Source: an uncultured Verrucomicrobia subdivision 3 bacterium (GTDB lineage Bacteria > Verrucomicrobiota > Verrucomicrobiia > Limisphaerales > UBA11358). Taken from it: a stretch of 56,280 nucleotides of DNA. A model generated the notes under the pieces. That model did not search any database, was not told where the DNA came from, and saw only the letters and a program-made list of their open reading frames with translations. Location: NCBI GenBank assembly GCA_903888765.1, contig CAISVF010000087.1:1-56280 (forward strand), given 5' to 3'. Positions 41,917 to 50,626 of the stretch are shown in pieces (within the stretch, counting starts at the first letter, position 1; each line of letters starts with the position of its first letter). The translations under genes were made by a program, and so were the position numbers.

Positions 41917-43728
41917 ATGAGTAATACAACGACAACGGGCGCAGTGTCGCCAGGCGACGCCAAAAAAGTTTCGCGGATAAACGAAGTGGTCATCCGCATT
42001 GCCGGTAATTCGCAGGACGGCATCCAAGCCATCGGCGGATTCCTCGCCCGGCTCGCCGGCCGCAGTGAGCAGGAAGTCATGACTTTCATGACGATCCCCT
42101 CCACCATTTCGGGCGGCCCGTCCATCTTTCAGGTGCGCATCGGCAGTGGCGAAGTGCTCACTTCGGGAGATGACGCCGACGTATTATTGTGTTTTTACCA
42201 GCACAGCTATGAGGGGCACATTAACTCGCTCAAGAAAAAGGGCATCGTCCTTTACGACAGCGATCATGTGGTGCCCAAGCCGGAATGGCAGGACGCCTAT
42301 CATCACGTCGGCATCCCCATTTCCTCACTCACCGTTGAAGCCATTGGAGGCACAGCCAAGGATAAGGGGAAAAACCTCTACTCGCTCGGTCTCATCGCCA
42401 AGATGTTCGACCTCAACGTTCCGAAACTTGAAAAATTGCTCGGCGAACGTTTCACCGGCAAGGACCCGAGCATTTTGAACAACGCTCTCGCTGCTTTCCA
42501 CGCCGGCTATGCGAATTCCCCCGGCAACGTTGTTGAAACGTTTCAGATCACGGACAGTGATAAGAAAGGTGTCTCACAAGTCGTCATGAATGGCAACGAA
42601 GCCATCGCCTACGGTCTAATTGCCGCAGGTGTCCGTTTTGGAGCGGCGTATCCGATTACGCCCTGGACCGACATCATGGAAATCCTGCGACGCGAACTTC
42701 CCAAGTACGGCGGGACGTTCATCCAGTGCGAAGATGAAATTGCTTCCGTCTCCATGGCGCTCGGAGCCAGCTTTGCCGGACGCGTGGCGGTGACCGGTTC
42801 CAGCGGCCCCGGCATCGCTCTTAAGACCGAGGCCATCGGCTGGGCGGTCATGGCCGAAATGCCGCTCGTCATCATCAATGTCCAGCGCGGCGGTCCTTCC
42901 ACCGGCATGCCGACTAATATTGAGCAATCCGACTTGAACATCGCCATCAACGGTGGCCACGGCGATGCTCCTCGCGTCGTGCTCGCACCCGCTAATGTGG
43001 AAGATTGTTTCTATATGGCCATTGAGGCCGTGAACATCGCCCGCAAATACAGCGTGCCCGTGTTCTTCCTTACGGATCAAGGCATTGCCACGCGCATTGA
43101 GGCGTTTCCCTCGCCGGATCTGGAAAAAGTTTGCCAGGATATCACCCCGGATTTCACGCCGGTGGCTACGCACAAGCCCTACGACCTCACGGCAAAGGAC
43201 GGAGTGACCCAGCACATCAAACCCGGCACCCGCATTCTTGATGGCAAGTACCCTATTGCCACTGGTTTGGAACATGATGAGTATGGCCACCCCAGCGGTT
43301 CGCCCAAAGTGCATATGCTACAGAACGCCAAACGCCGTATTAAATTGCAGGCGCTCGGTGCCAGTCTGCCGTTGCCGAAAGTGTACGGTCCGGCGGAAGG
43401 CAAGACTTTGCTTGTCGGCTGGGGTTCCACCGAAGGTCCCATTCGCGAGGCGGTGGACCGTTTCCGTGCCGCAGGCGACAGTGTTTCCGCCCTTCATTTG
43501 CGCCATGTCAATCCGCTGCCGAACGGGTTGGAAAATATTTTCTCCGGTTTCAGTCAGGTACTGGTTGTAGAGATGAATGACGAGGGACTATATGGCTTTG
43601 GGCAACTCGGGTCGATTCTTCGAGCCCGCTACTGCGATCCGAAGATTCAGGGCGTTAACAAAACCGACGGCCTGACCTGGAAGGTGAAGGAAATTGTCGA
43701 GCTGGTGAAAAGCAAAACCGCCAAATAA
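41917..43728 (+). CDS. korA: 2-oxoacid:ferredoxin oxidoreductase, gamma-alpha fusion subunit
   Basis: This subunit, with the beta subunit next door, oxidatively decarboxylates a 2-oxoacid (likely 2-oxoglutarate) to the acyl-CoA and reduces ferredoxin. The 603-residue protein is a fusion. Residues about 20-190 are the gamma domain (VVIRIAGNSQDGIQAIGGFLA), and residues about 210-600 the alpha domain with YPITPWTDIMEIL, the CoA/TPP-handling QCEDEIASVSMALGAS and NVQRGGPSTGMPT. GAG G at 41903-41906 provides a ribosome site. The korB gene follows after 21 bases. Substrate choice (2-oxoglutarate versus pyruvate) is inferred from subunit form. Confidence 0.93.
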   Translation: MSNTTTTGAVSPGDAKKVSRINEVVIRIAGNSQDGIQAIGGFLARLAGRSEQEVMTFMTIPSTISGGPSIFQVRIGSGEVLTSGDDADVLLCFYQHSYEGHINSLKKKGIVLYDSDHVVPKPEWQDAYHHVGIPISSLTVEAIGGTAKDKGKNLYSLGLIAKMFDLNVPKLEKLLGERFTGKDPSILNNALAAFHAGYANSPGNVVETFQITDSDKKGVSQVVMNGNEAIAYGLIAAGVRFGAAYPITPWTDIMEILRRELPKYGGTFIQCEDEIASVSMALGASFAGRVAVTGSSGPGIALKTEAIGWAVMAEMPLVIINVQRGGPSTGMPTNIEQSDLNIAINGGHGDAPRVVLAPANVEDCFYMAIEAVNIARKYSVPVFFLTDQGIATRIEAFPSPDLEKVCQDITPDFTPVATHKPYDLTAKDGVTQHIKPGTRILDGKYPIATGLEHDEYGHPSGSPKVHMLQNAKRRIKLQALGASLPLPKVYGPAEGKTLLVGWGSTEGPIREAVDRFRAAGDSVSALHLRHVNPLPNGLENIFSGFSQVLVVEMNDEGLYGFGQLGSILRARYCDPKIQGVNKTDGLTWKVKEIVELVKSKTAK

Positions 43729-43749
43729 CAACCACCAACGAAAACCATT

Positions 43750-44685
43750 ATGAGCCAGATTTTATCCGATAAACCCGTTGTCCCCGCTGCCGTGACTGAA
43801 ACCGCCACCGGCGAACGCAAGGGGCTCACCAAAAAGGAAATCGCCGCCGACCACCCGACCTGGTGTCCCGGTTGCGGCGACTTCTCCGTCCTCGCCCTGT
43901 ATTTTAAGCTTATTGAAAAGCGCAAGCTGTGGCACGAGAAGATCACCACCATCTCCGGCATCGGCTGTTCCAGCCGTTTTCCGTATTTTGTGCAGGCTCA
44001 CGGGGCGCATTTCATTCATGGCCGCGCGCTGCCATTTGCCAGCGGGGTTTCGCTTTCGCGTCCGGATTTGCATGTGTTCGCCTTCAGCGGCGACGGCGAT
44101 GCCTTCTCCATCGGCGGCAACCATTTCACGCACACCGCGCGCAAAAATATCAAGATGACGCTCGTCGTCATGGATAACCAGGTCTATGGCCTCACGAAGA
44201 AACAGACTTCGCCCACGTCGCCACTTGGTTTCAAGAGCAAGACCGACATCTGGGGCGCGGTGGATTATCCCATCAATCCCGCCAAACAGGCTATTGCGGT
44301 CGGAGCCTCCTTTGTAGCGCGCACCTCTGCCGCGAACCCGAACCACGTTCTTGCCATGATGGAAGCGGCAATGGACCACGATGGCTTCAGCTTCGTCCAT
44401 TGCTTGAGCGAATGCGTGGAGTTTTACGAAGGCGCGTTCGACGTCGCCAATCCACGCAAGGGCGGCGCTTTCAATGAAGTGCCCAAAAACCACGACGTGA
44501 CCGATGAACTCGCCGCCTATAAACTTGCTGGCGCGGATTTTCCCGGCAACTTCGGCGTGCTTTACAAGGTCAACAAACCCACCAAGAACGCCCGCGAAGC
44601 CGAGATCAATGCGAGTTTCCAAAGCAAATTCACCGGACTCAAAGACTGGCAGATTTTGCAGAAAACCTTCGACCGGATGAAATAA
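43750..44685 (+). CDS. korB: 2-oxoacid:ferredoxin oxidoreductase, beta (TPP) subunit
   Basis: The 311-residue protein binds thiamine diphosphate and probably a 4Fe-4S cluster. Visible are TWCPGCGDFSVL with two of the cluster cysteines, GIGCSS with a third, and the TPP motif SGDGDAFSIGGNH ending in VVMDNQVYGLTKKQTSPTS. FVHCLSECVEFY near residue 220 carries the usual last cysteine region. It pairs with the fused alpha-gamma subunit 21 bases upstream. A strong terminator lies 28 bp after its stop. Confidence 0.93.
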   Translation: MSQILSDKPVVPAAVTETATGERKGLTKKEIAADHPTWCPGCGDFSVLALYFKLIEKRKLWHEKITTISGIGCSSRFPYFVQAHGAHFIHGRALPFASGVSLSRPDLHVFAFSGDGDAFSIGGNHFTHTARKNIKMTLVVMDNQVYGLTKKQTSPTSPLGFKSKTDIWGAVDYPINPAKQAIAVGASFVARTSAANPNHVLAMMEAAMDHDGFSFVHCLSECVEFYEGAFDVANPRKGGAFNEVPKNHDVTDELAAYKLAGADFPGNFGVLYKVNKPTKNAREAEINASFQSKFTGLKDWQILQKTFDRMK

Positions 44686-44713
44686 GTTTCCGGCCCAAAA
44701 CCTGTTATTACCC

Positions 44714-44740
44714 ACCCCGGCAAAAGCCGGGGTTTCTTTT
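44714..44740 (+). terminator. Rho-independent terminator after korB
   Basis: A perfect 8-bp stem (ACCCCGGC / GCCGGGGT), AAAA loop and a T-rich tail (TTTCTTTT). Confidence 0.9.
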
Positions 44741-45021
44741 GGGAGAAACGCCCCACGAAGTCGTGCCGGTTTCTCACAGACATATTGTTTTGGCAGGGGC
44801 AATCATCTCCCGCATGATGTTCCCAAGGGAAGCGACAGTTTGCGTGCCGCTTGATGTATTAGCCGGAGGTTGACGGGGCGTTCACAGCCCCAAGCGAAGT
44901 TAAAATTGAGATTTCTTTGTCCTGCGCCGGCGGCTATTTTCTACCCCATGTCTTCCATTTTTAAAGACGGAGAAGTGGTTGCTATGGCAGTCGCCAGCCA
45001 ATCGCCATTTAAATTGACCCC
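44741..45021. other. Intergenic region, nothing recognised
   Basis: Between the korB terminator and the Nudix gene. A small GGGGC/GCCCC hairpin lies near 44876-44893. A 36-codon frame (ATG at 44948) overlaps the Nudix start and is not convincing. Confidence 0.4.
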
Positions 45022-45495
45022 ATGGCCCACATTCACGAAAAAATTGATTTCACCGTAGCAATTTTCATTGTTTACGACGCGAAGGTTCTGGTCATTCACC
45101 ATCGCAAACTTGGCAAATGGCTGCCGCTTGGCGGGCATATTGAACTGGACGAAGACCCGGAGCAGGCTGCGATCCGCGAGGCGAAGGAAGAAAGCGGGCT
45201 CGACGTAGAATTGCTGGGCGAGCGGCCGCCCACAACTTCGCCCGGCACTCGCGCACTCATCGCGCCGCGCTTTCTTGATATTCATCGCATCAGTGACACG
45301 CATGAGCATATTGGCATGATTTACTGGGCGCGGCCCAGGATGGTGAGCCAGGCCAACGCCAACCCCGTTTTGGCAGTGGGGGAACATCATGACATCCGCT
45401 GGTGTTCGCAGGAGGATTTGGAAAAACTGTCGCCGCCCATGACTGATGCGGTGAAATGGTATTGCCACCAGGCACTCAAGGAATTTTCGCAATGA
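45022..45495 (+). CDS. Nudix hydrolase
   Basis: The 157-residue protein has a clear Nudix box from G38 to L60 (GHIELDEDPEQAAIREAKEESGL), fitting G-x5-E-x7-REUxEExGU. The N-terminus (DFTVAIFIVYDAKVLVIHH) is the usual first strands and PLGGHIELD precedes the box. Family members cleave nucleoside diphosphates linked to other groups; the substrate is unknown. Its stop overlaps the MFS gene by four bases, so the pair is translationally coupled. Confidence 0.92.
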   Translation: MAHIHEKIDFTVAIFIVYDAKVLVIHHRKLGKWLPLGGHIELDEDPEQAAIREAKEESGLDVELLGERPPTTSPGTRALIAPRFLDIHRISDTHEHIGMIYWARPRMVSQANANPVLAVGEHHDIRWCSQEDLEKLSPPMTDAVKWYCHQALKEFSQ

Positions 45496-46688
45496 GCCTG
45501 CGTCAGTTGAAGGCGGGCTATTTCGTGCTCACCGGGCTGAACACGCTCGCAACCTCGTATTTTTTCAATTACCTGTTTTTTTATTTCCATGACCGCTTTG
45601 GTTTTGGGAATCGCGAGAACCTTGGGGTCTCGGCGTTGCACGGTTTCATCTATATATTTTCCGCGTGGCAATGCGGCCGATTCGCCGCGCGGTTTGGCCG
45701 GCGGCTCAGTCTCAAGCTGGGGTTTTTCGGATTGTCCGCCACGATGGCCGTCGGCGCCTTTTTGCACAGCGTGCCTGCGTTGCTCGGGTTGGTCGCGGTG
45801 TATAGCGTCGTGCTGCTGCTCACCTGGCCGGCGCTGGAGGCGCTGGTCAGCGAGCGGGAATCGCAGAGCGGGGTGCAGGAAATGGTGGGTATCTACAATT
45901 GCACCTGGGCCGGTGCGGCCGCTTTCGGGTATTTCACCGGTGGCAAATTATATGATGCGCTCGGGGTGGGCGCAGTGTTCTGGCTGCCGGCGGCAATTTT
46001 CTTCGCGCAATTTCTCTTATTGCTCTGGCTGGAAAAGCAGCACGACGGCGTCCTGGCGAACACACCGCAGCCGCTGCCGGAAACGGCGCATACTCCGGAA
46101 AACGCCGGGTTAAACCAGTCGCTTAGTCCGGCGGCGTTTTTAAAAATGGCGTGGCTCGCGAATCCGTTCGCCTATATCGCCATTAACACGCTGCTCGCCG
46201 TCATGCCCGGGGTGGCGCAGCACCTCGCACTGACGCCCACGCAGGCGGGACTTTTCTGTTCGGTGTGGTTTTTCGGACGGTTCGGCGCCTTCGCGCTGCT
46301 TTGGCAATGGCGAAGCTGGCATTACCGATTCCGCTGGCTCTTGACCGCGTTTGTGCTGCTCATTGCGAGCCTGGCGGCAATTTTGCTCGCCCAGCAGCTC
46401 TGGGTGGTGGTGGCGGCGCAGGTTTTTTTCGGCCTCGCAACCGGCCTTATTTATTATTCATCGCTGTTTTATTCCATGGATGTGGGCGAGGCGAGTAGCG
46501 AGCATGGTGGCCTGCACGAGGCGTTTATTGGCGCAGGCATCTGTCTCGGACCGGCTACCGGGGCGGTCGCGCTGCTGCTGGCACCGCAATCTGCCAACGC
46601 CGCGACGTGGGCGGTGACGGGGTTGCTCACTGCCGGTTTGGGAGGATTGCTCTGGCTGCGCCGCCAATCCCACAAACGGGTGAGCTAA
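45492..46688 (+). CDS. Major facilitator superfamily transporter
   Basis: The 398-residue protein has about twelve hydrophobic helices in two halves separated by a hydrophilic loop (ANTPQPLPETAHTPENAG, near residue 200). The 2-3 loop reads GRFAARFGRRLSLKLG, a version of the MFS A motif. The frame is open from 45456, but ATG 45492 overlaps the Nudix stop and gives a normal first helix (QLKAGYFVLTGLNTLATSYFFNYLF). Substrate cannot be inferred. Confidence 0.88.
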   Translation: MSLRQLKAGYFVLTGLNTLATSYFFNYLFFYFHDRFGFGNRENLGVSALHGFIYIFSAWQCGRFAARFGRRLSLKLGFFGLSATMAVGAFLHSVPALLGLVAVYSVVLLLTWPALEALVSERESQSGVQEMVGIYNCTWAGAAAFGYFTGGKLYDALGVGAVFWLPAAIFFAQFLLLLWLEKQHDGVLANTPQPLPETAHTPENAGLNQSLSPAAFLKMAWLANPFAYIAINTLLAVMPGVAQHLALTPTQAGLFCSVWFFGRFGAFALLWQWRSWHYRFRWLLTAFVLLIASLAAILLAQQLWVVVAAQVFFGLATGLIYYSSLFYSMDVGEASSEHGGLHEAFIGAGICLGPATGAVALLLAPQSANAATWAVTGLLTAGLGGLLWLRRQSHKRVS

Positions 46689-46733
46689 ATTCGCTTAATT
46701 TTTTCCGACAATCGTTTTAGACTGGGGCCACGA

Positions 46734-48023
46734 ATGAAAGCCGTGCCACTGCCGTCCGCTCTGTTCACGCTGAACCGCGAGCGCCTCGTTTCCAAACTGC
46801 TGCCGCGCTCGCTCGCGGTGTTCAACGCCAATGACATCATGCCCACGAACGCCGACGGTTCGCTGGGGCACCTGCAAAACGCCGACCTATATTACCTGAC
46901 CGGCGTGCATCAGGAGGAGACTATTTTACTTCTCGCACCGGACGCGTTTGATCCGAAACACCGCGAAATTTTGTTTGTGCGGCAGCCGAACGAACATCTC
47001 GCCATCTGGGAAGGTCACAAATTGACGAAAGACCAGGCCACAGGGATTTCCGGAGTCAAAAATGTAAAATGGATTTCCGAATTTCCGGCCATCTTCCGTT
47101 CGCTCGCCTGTGAACTGGAAAACATTTATCTCAACACCAATGAACATCAACGAGCCGATGTCACGGTCGAGACGCGCGACGGCCGGTTCATTCGCGATTG
47201 CCAGAAATCGTTTCCGCTGCACCGCTACCAGCGACTGGCGCCGCTTATGCATGAGTTGCGCGTGGTGAAATCCACCTATGAAATCGACGCCATCCAGGCG
47301 GCGTGTGATCTCACCGGCAAGGGCTTCGAACGGGTTTGCAAATTTCTTCGGCCGGGCGTGAATGAAGCTGAGGTTGAGGCGGAGTTTGCGCACGAGTTTA
47401 TCCGCCATAAAGGCCAGTTTGCTTACAACCCCATAGTGGCCAGCGGGGCGAATAACAACATCCTTCATTACAATCAGAATGACCAGATATGCAAAAAGGG
47501 CGATTTGCTACTGGTGGACGTTGCCGCCGGCCTGGGCAACTACATGAGCGATCTGACGCGCACAATTCCCGTGAGCGGCCGTTTCTCGCGCCGGCAGAAA
47601 CAGGTTTATAATGCCGTATTGCGCATTTTCCGTGCTCAGGTAGCCGCTTGCATACCGGGCAAAACCACCAAGGATTTGCGCGTCGAGTGCGAGGAACTGA
47701 CCACCAGGGAATGTGTTGACCTCGGCCTGATTAAACCCGCGCAACTCAAAAAGCAGACGCCGGATAACTTGGCGGTTCGGCCTTTTTTTATGCACGGCGT
47801 GTCCCACCCCCTGGGGTTGGATGTCCATGATGTGACCTATAACCATCTGAAAATTTCCCCCGGCTGGGTGCTGACGGTAGAGCCGGCGATATATATCCAG
47901 CAAGAGGGGTTTGGCGTGCGCATTGAAAATACCGTGGTCGTCACGGAAAGTGGTCAGGTGGATTTCATGGCGAATATTCCGGTTGAGGTGGATGAAATTG
48001 AGGCCCTGATGAACCGTAAATGA
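46734..48023 (+). CDS. pepP: Xaa-Pro aminopeptidase (M24B)
   Basis: This metallopeptidase removes the N-terminal residue before proline. The 429-residue protein has the N-terminal creatinase-like domain (about 1-170; DLYYLTGVHQEETILLLA) and the pita-bread catalytic domain. Metal ligands are visible as VDVAAG and SDLTRTIPV (two Asp), HGVSHPLGLDVHD (His), VEPAIYI (Glu) and RIENTVVV (Glu). Length is normal. The stop overlaps the S9 peptidase start (ATGA at 48020-48023), so both peptidases are made together, which fits processing of proline-containing peptides. Confidence 0.95.
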   Translation: MKAVPLPSALFTLNRERLVSKLLPRSLAVFNANDIMPTNADGSLGHLQNADLYYLTGVHQEETILLLAPDAFDPKHREILFVRQPNEHLAIWEGHKLTKDQATGISGVKNVKWISEFPAIFRSLACELENIYLNTNEHQRADVTVETRDGRFIRDCQKSFPLHRYQRLAPLMHELRVVKSTYEIDAIQAACDLTGKGFERVCKFLRPGVNEAEVEAEFAHEFIRHKGQFAYNPIVASGANNNILHYNQNDQICKKGDLLLVDVAAGLGNYMSDLTRTIPVSGRFSRRQKQVYNAVLRIFRAQVAACIPGKTTKDLRVECEELTTRECVDLGLIKPAQLKKQTPDNLAVRPFFMHGVSHPLGLDVHDVTYNHLKISPGWVLTVEPAIYIQQEGFGVRIENTVVVTESGQVDFMANIPVEVDEIEALMNRK

Positions 48024-50371
48024 AGTTGCACTTTTTGGGTTTTCTGGCCCTCCTTGCTGCTGCGGCAAATGCCGCTCCCGGCAGTAAGGAAGCGGACTAT
48101 GTCCGCGCCTTGTCATTTGCTCATCGTACTGAGGGCAAGGTTTTTCGTGAGGTGGTGTCACCCCACTGGCTGCCGGACCAGACCCATTTTTGGTATCGCG
48201 TCATGATCGGGCCCGATACGCAGGAGTATGTTTTGGTGGATACGCAAACCGGCAACATCCGACGCGCCGATACCGCTGAAAAACTAGGCTTGAAGGGAAG
48301 CGAACCCCTCAAAACTTCCACACAGACATCGCTCGTCCCCAAACGTTCGGTGCATACTGGTAATAAAACCGTAATCCGGTTCAACAACCGCATGTCCAGT
48401 GACGTGGACATTTTCTGGCTGGATGAAAGCGGGGTTCGCCAGCCTTATGGCCGCGTGCTTTCCGGCGTTACTACGGAGTTTCACACCTACGCCGGTCATG
48501 TTTGGCTGGTAACCGACCTACCAGGCAGTCCTCTGGGTTTTTTTGAAGCCAAGACCGAACCGCTGGAAGTGCAAATTGATGGCAAGCCCTTCAACTTCAA
48601 GCCAGAGCGACCCCACGCAAACCGGAAGCGTTCAAACCAATCGCCGGATAAAAGTACGTTGGTGCAGTTCACGAATCAAAATATCCTCCTAGTTACCAGC
48701 CCTCATGAAATGACTTGGCTGACTACTAATGGCACGCCGGCGAATCCTTACTGTGGGCCGCTGGCCTGGTCGCCGGACGCGCAAAATTGCGTCGCTTTTA
48801 CCGTGGAGGAAGTGCCACGCCATATCGTGACAATTGTGGAGTCGTCGCCGCGCGATCAGTTGCAACCGAAGGTGCAAACCTACGATTATTTTAAACCCGG
48901 TGACCCATTGCCCCGCGTGCAGCCAGTGCTGATACGAATCAGGGAGAAAAAAGTTGTGCCGGTGCCGACCGATTTATTTCCCAATAATTTTACGCCTGAT
49001 GGCAGAATAGCCATACGGTGGTCGCCCCAGGGCGACGAATTTTATTTTGATTACAACCAGCGCGGGCACCAAGTCTATCGCATTCTGGCCGTGAACGCGA
49101 CTAACGGGACCGTGCGAACGGTGATCGAGGAACGCAGCCAGACTTTTATTGATTACGAAACAAAAACGTGGCGCGATTGGCTGGACGATACGGGTGAATT
49201 ATTGTGGCTGAGCGAACGCGACGGCTGGGCGCATTTATGGCTGTACGATGTGGCGACCGGCCGGGTGAAAAATCAGGTCACCCACGGGAATTGGGTGGTG
49301 CGCGAAGTCCTCAAGGTGGACCCGGCAAGACGGCAGGTTTGGTTCCTGGCGGGCGGTATCCGTCCCGGTGAAGACCCTTATTATCGGCAGCTTTGCCGGG
49401 TGAACTTGGACGGTTCCGGTTTGGTTCAACTGACGCAGGGTGACGGTGATAATGCCGTGGAATTTTCCCCGGATGGCAAAACGTTTATCGCCAAATATTC
49501 GCGAGTTGATCTGCCTTGCGTTACGGAATTGCGCCGGAGTGAGGATGGCAGGTTAATCTGCGAACTCGAACACGGCGACGCCTCCTCGTTGCTCGCATCC
49601 GGTTGGACCCTGCCGGAACGTTTTACTGCCAAGGGCCGCGATGGCCAGACGGATATTTATGGCGTGATCATAAAGCCTTCCCATTTTAATGTTTTTAAAA
49701 AATACCCTGTCGTGGAAGAAGTTTATGCCGGGCCGCAAAATTCATTCGCTCCCAAGAGTTTTGGCCGCCAAATCCGGCAGCATGCGATTGCGGAACTCGG
49801 ATTCATTGTCGTCCAATCCGATGGGATGGGTACGGATAATCGCGGCAAAAAATTCCACGACGTATGCTGGAAAAATCTCGCGGACGCCGGTTTTCCCGAC
49901 CGCATCGCCTGGATTAAAGCCGCCGCCCGAACCCGACCCTGGATGGACCTGCGCCACGTGGGCATTTACGGCGGCTCCGCCGGAGGGCAGAACGCGATGC
50001 GGGCGCTTTTGGATTACCCTGATTTTTACCAGGTGGCCGTGGCCGATTGTGGCTGCCACGACAATCGCATGGACAAACTCTGGTGGAATGAGCAGTGGCT
50101 GGGGTGGCCGGTGGATGCCGCTTATGCGCGCAGTTCCAATGTGGAAGATGCGCACAAATTAAAGGGCGAACTTCTGCTGATGGTCGGGGAATTGGATCAT
50201 AATGTGGACCCGGCCTCAACCATGCAGGTGGTGAATGCTTTGGAAAAGGCCGGCAAAGATTTTGAGTACATTGTGATTGCCGGCTCAGATCACGGCTCGG
50301 CAGAAACGCCCTACGGCAGTCGGCGGCGGATGGACTTTCTCGCTCGCCATTTGCTTGGTCCCGGGAAATAA
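48020..50371 (+). CDS. S9 family (dipeptidyl-peptidase IV-like) serine peptidase, secreted
   Basis: The 783-residue protein has a signal peptide (MKLHFLGFLALLAAAANAA). A beta-propeller region (about 60-520) with many WSP- and DG-type turns precedes a C-terminal alpha/beta-hydrolase domain. The nucleophile is Ser653 in IYGGSAGG. The Asp lies in GELDHNVDP and the His in GSDHGSAE, completing the triad. Residues WNEQW fit the DPP IV family. It is coupled to a proline aminopeptidase upstream, consistent with proline-peptide use. The exported location is inferred from the signal. Confidence 0.9.
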   Translation: MKLHFLGFLALLAAAANAAPGSKEADYVRALSFAHRTEGKVFREVVSPHWLPDQTHFWYRVMIGPDTQEYVLVDTQTGNIRRADTAEKLGLKGSEPLKTSTQTSLVPKRSVHTGNKTVIRFNNRMSSDVDIFWLDESGVRQPYGRVLSGVTTEFHTYAGHVWLVTDLPGSPLGFFEAKTEPLEVQIDGKPFNFKPERPHANRKRSNQSPDKSTLVQFTNQNILLVTSPHEMTWLTTNGTPANPYCGPLAWSPDAQNCVAFTVEEVPRHIVTIVESSPRDQLQPKVQTYDYFKPGDPLPRVQPVLIRIREKKVVPVPTDLFPNNFTPDGRIAIRWSPQGDEFYFDYNQRGHQVYRILAVNATNGTVRTVIEERSQTFIDYETKTWRDWLDDTGELLWLSERDGWAHLWLYDVATGRVKNQVTHGNWVVREVLKVDPARRQVWFLAGGIRPGEDPYYRQLCRVNLDGSGLVQLTQGDGDNAVEFSPDGKTFIAKYSRVDLPCVTELRRSEDGRLICELEHGDASSLLASGWTLPERFTAKGRDGQTDIYGVIIKPSHFNVFKKYPVVEEVYAGPQNSFAPKSFGRQIRQHAIAELGFIVVQSDGMGTDNRGKKFHDVCWKNLADAGFPDRIAWIKAAARTRPWMDLRHVGIYGGSAGGQNAMRALLDYPDFYQVAVADCGCHDNRMDKLWWNEQWLGWPVDAAYARSSNVEDAHKLKGELLLMVGELDHNVDPASTMQVVNALEKAGKDFEYIVIAGSDHGSAETPYGSRRRMDFLARHLLGPGK

Positions 50372-50508
50372 GTAAATTCAGGATCCTGGAGTGCGAATCC
50401 AAAACCGGGCGTCTGACCGTCGCCTGCCAATCAGAAATATGAGTCGCCCGGCTTTTGATTTTGGTGGCAATCTAAAAAACTATTCCAGACCGTGGTAAAA
50501 GCAAGTGG

Positions 50509-50582
50509 TGCATCCGGCAGGACTTGAACCTGCAACATTCTGATCCGAAGTCAGATGCTCTATCCAATTGAGCTACGGATGC
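50509..50582 (-). tRNA. tRNA-Arg (TCG)
   Basis: A 74-nt cloverleaf on the minus strand: acceptor arms GCATCCG / CGGATGC plus discriminator A, D-arm AGCTCAATTGGATAGAGC, anticodon stem TCTGA/TCAGA with loop CTTCGGA, and T-arm with GGTTCAAGTCC. The anticodon TCG (plus strand 50546-50548 CGA) reads CGN Arg codons. No CCA is encoded. It lies 44 bp after the ClpX-like gene on the same strand. Confidence 0.96.
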
Positions 50583-50626
50583 AATGGTCCAAGGCTACCA
50601 GCAATGCCACCAACAATCCAGCGCCT

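Noticed and set aside
43762-44802. 346-codon frame on the minus strand
   Set aside because: Antisense of korB and runs through its terminator.
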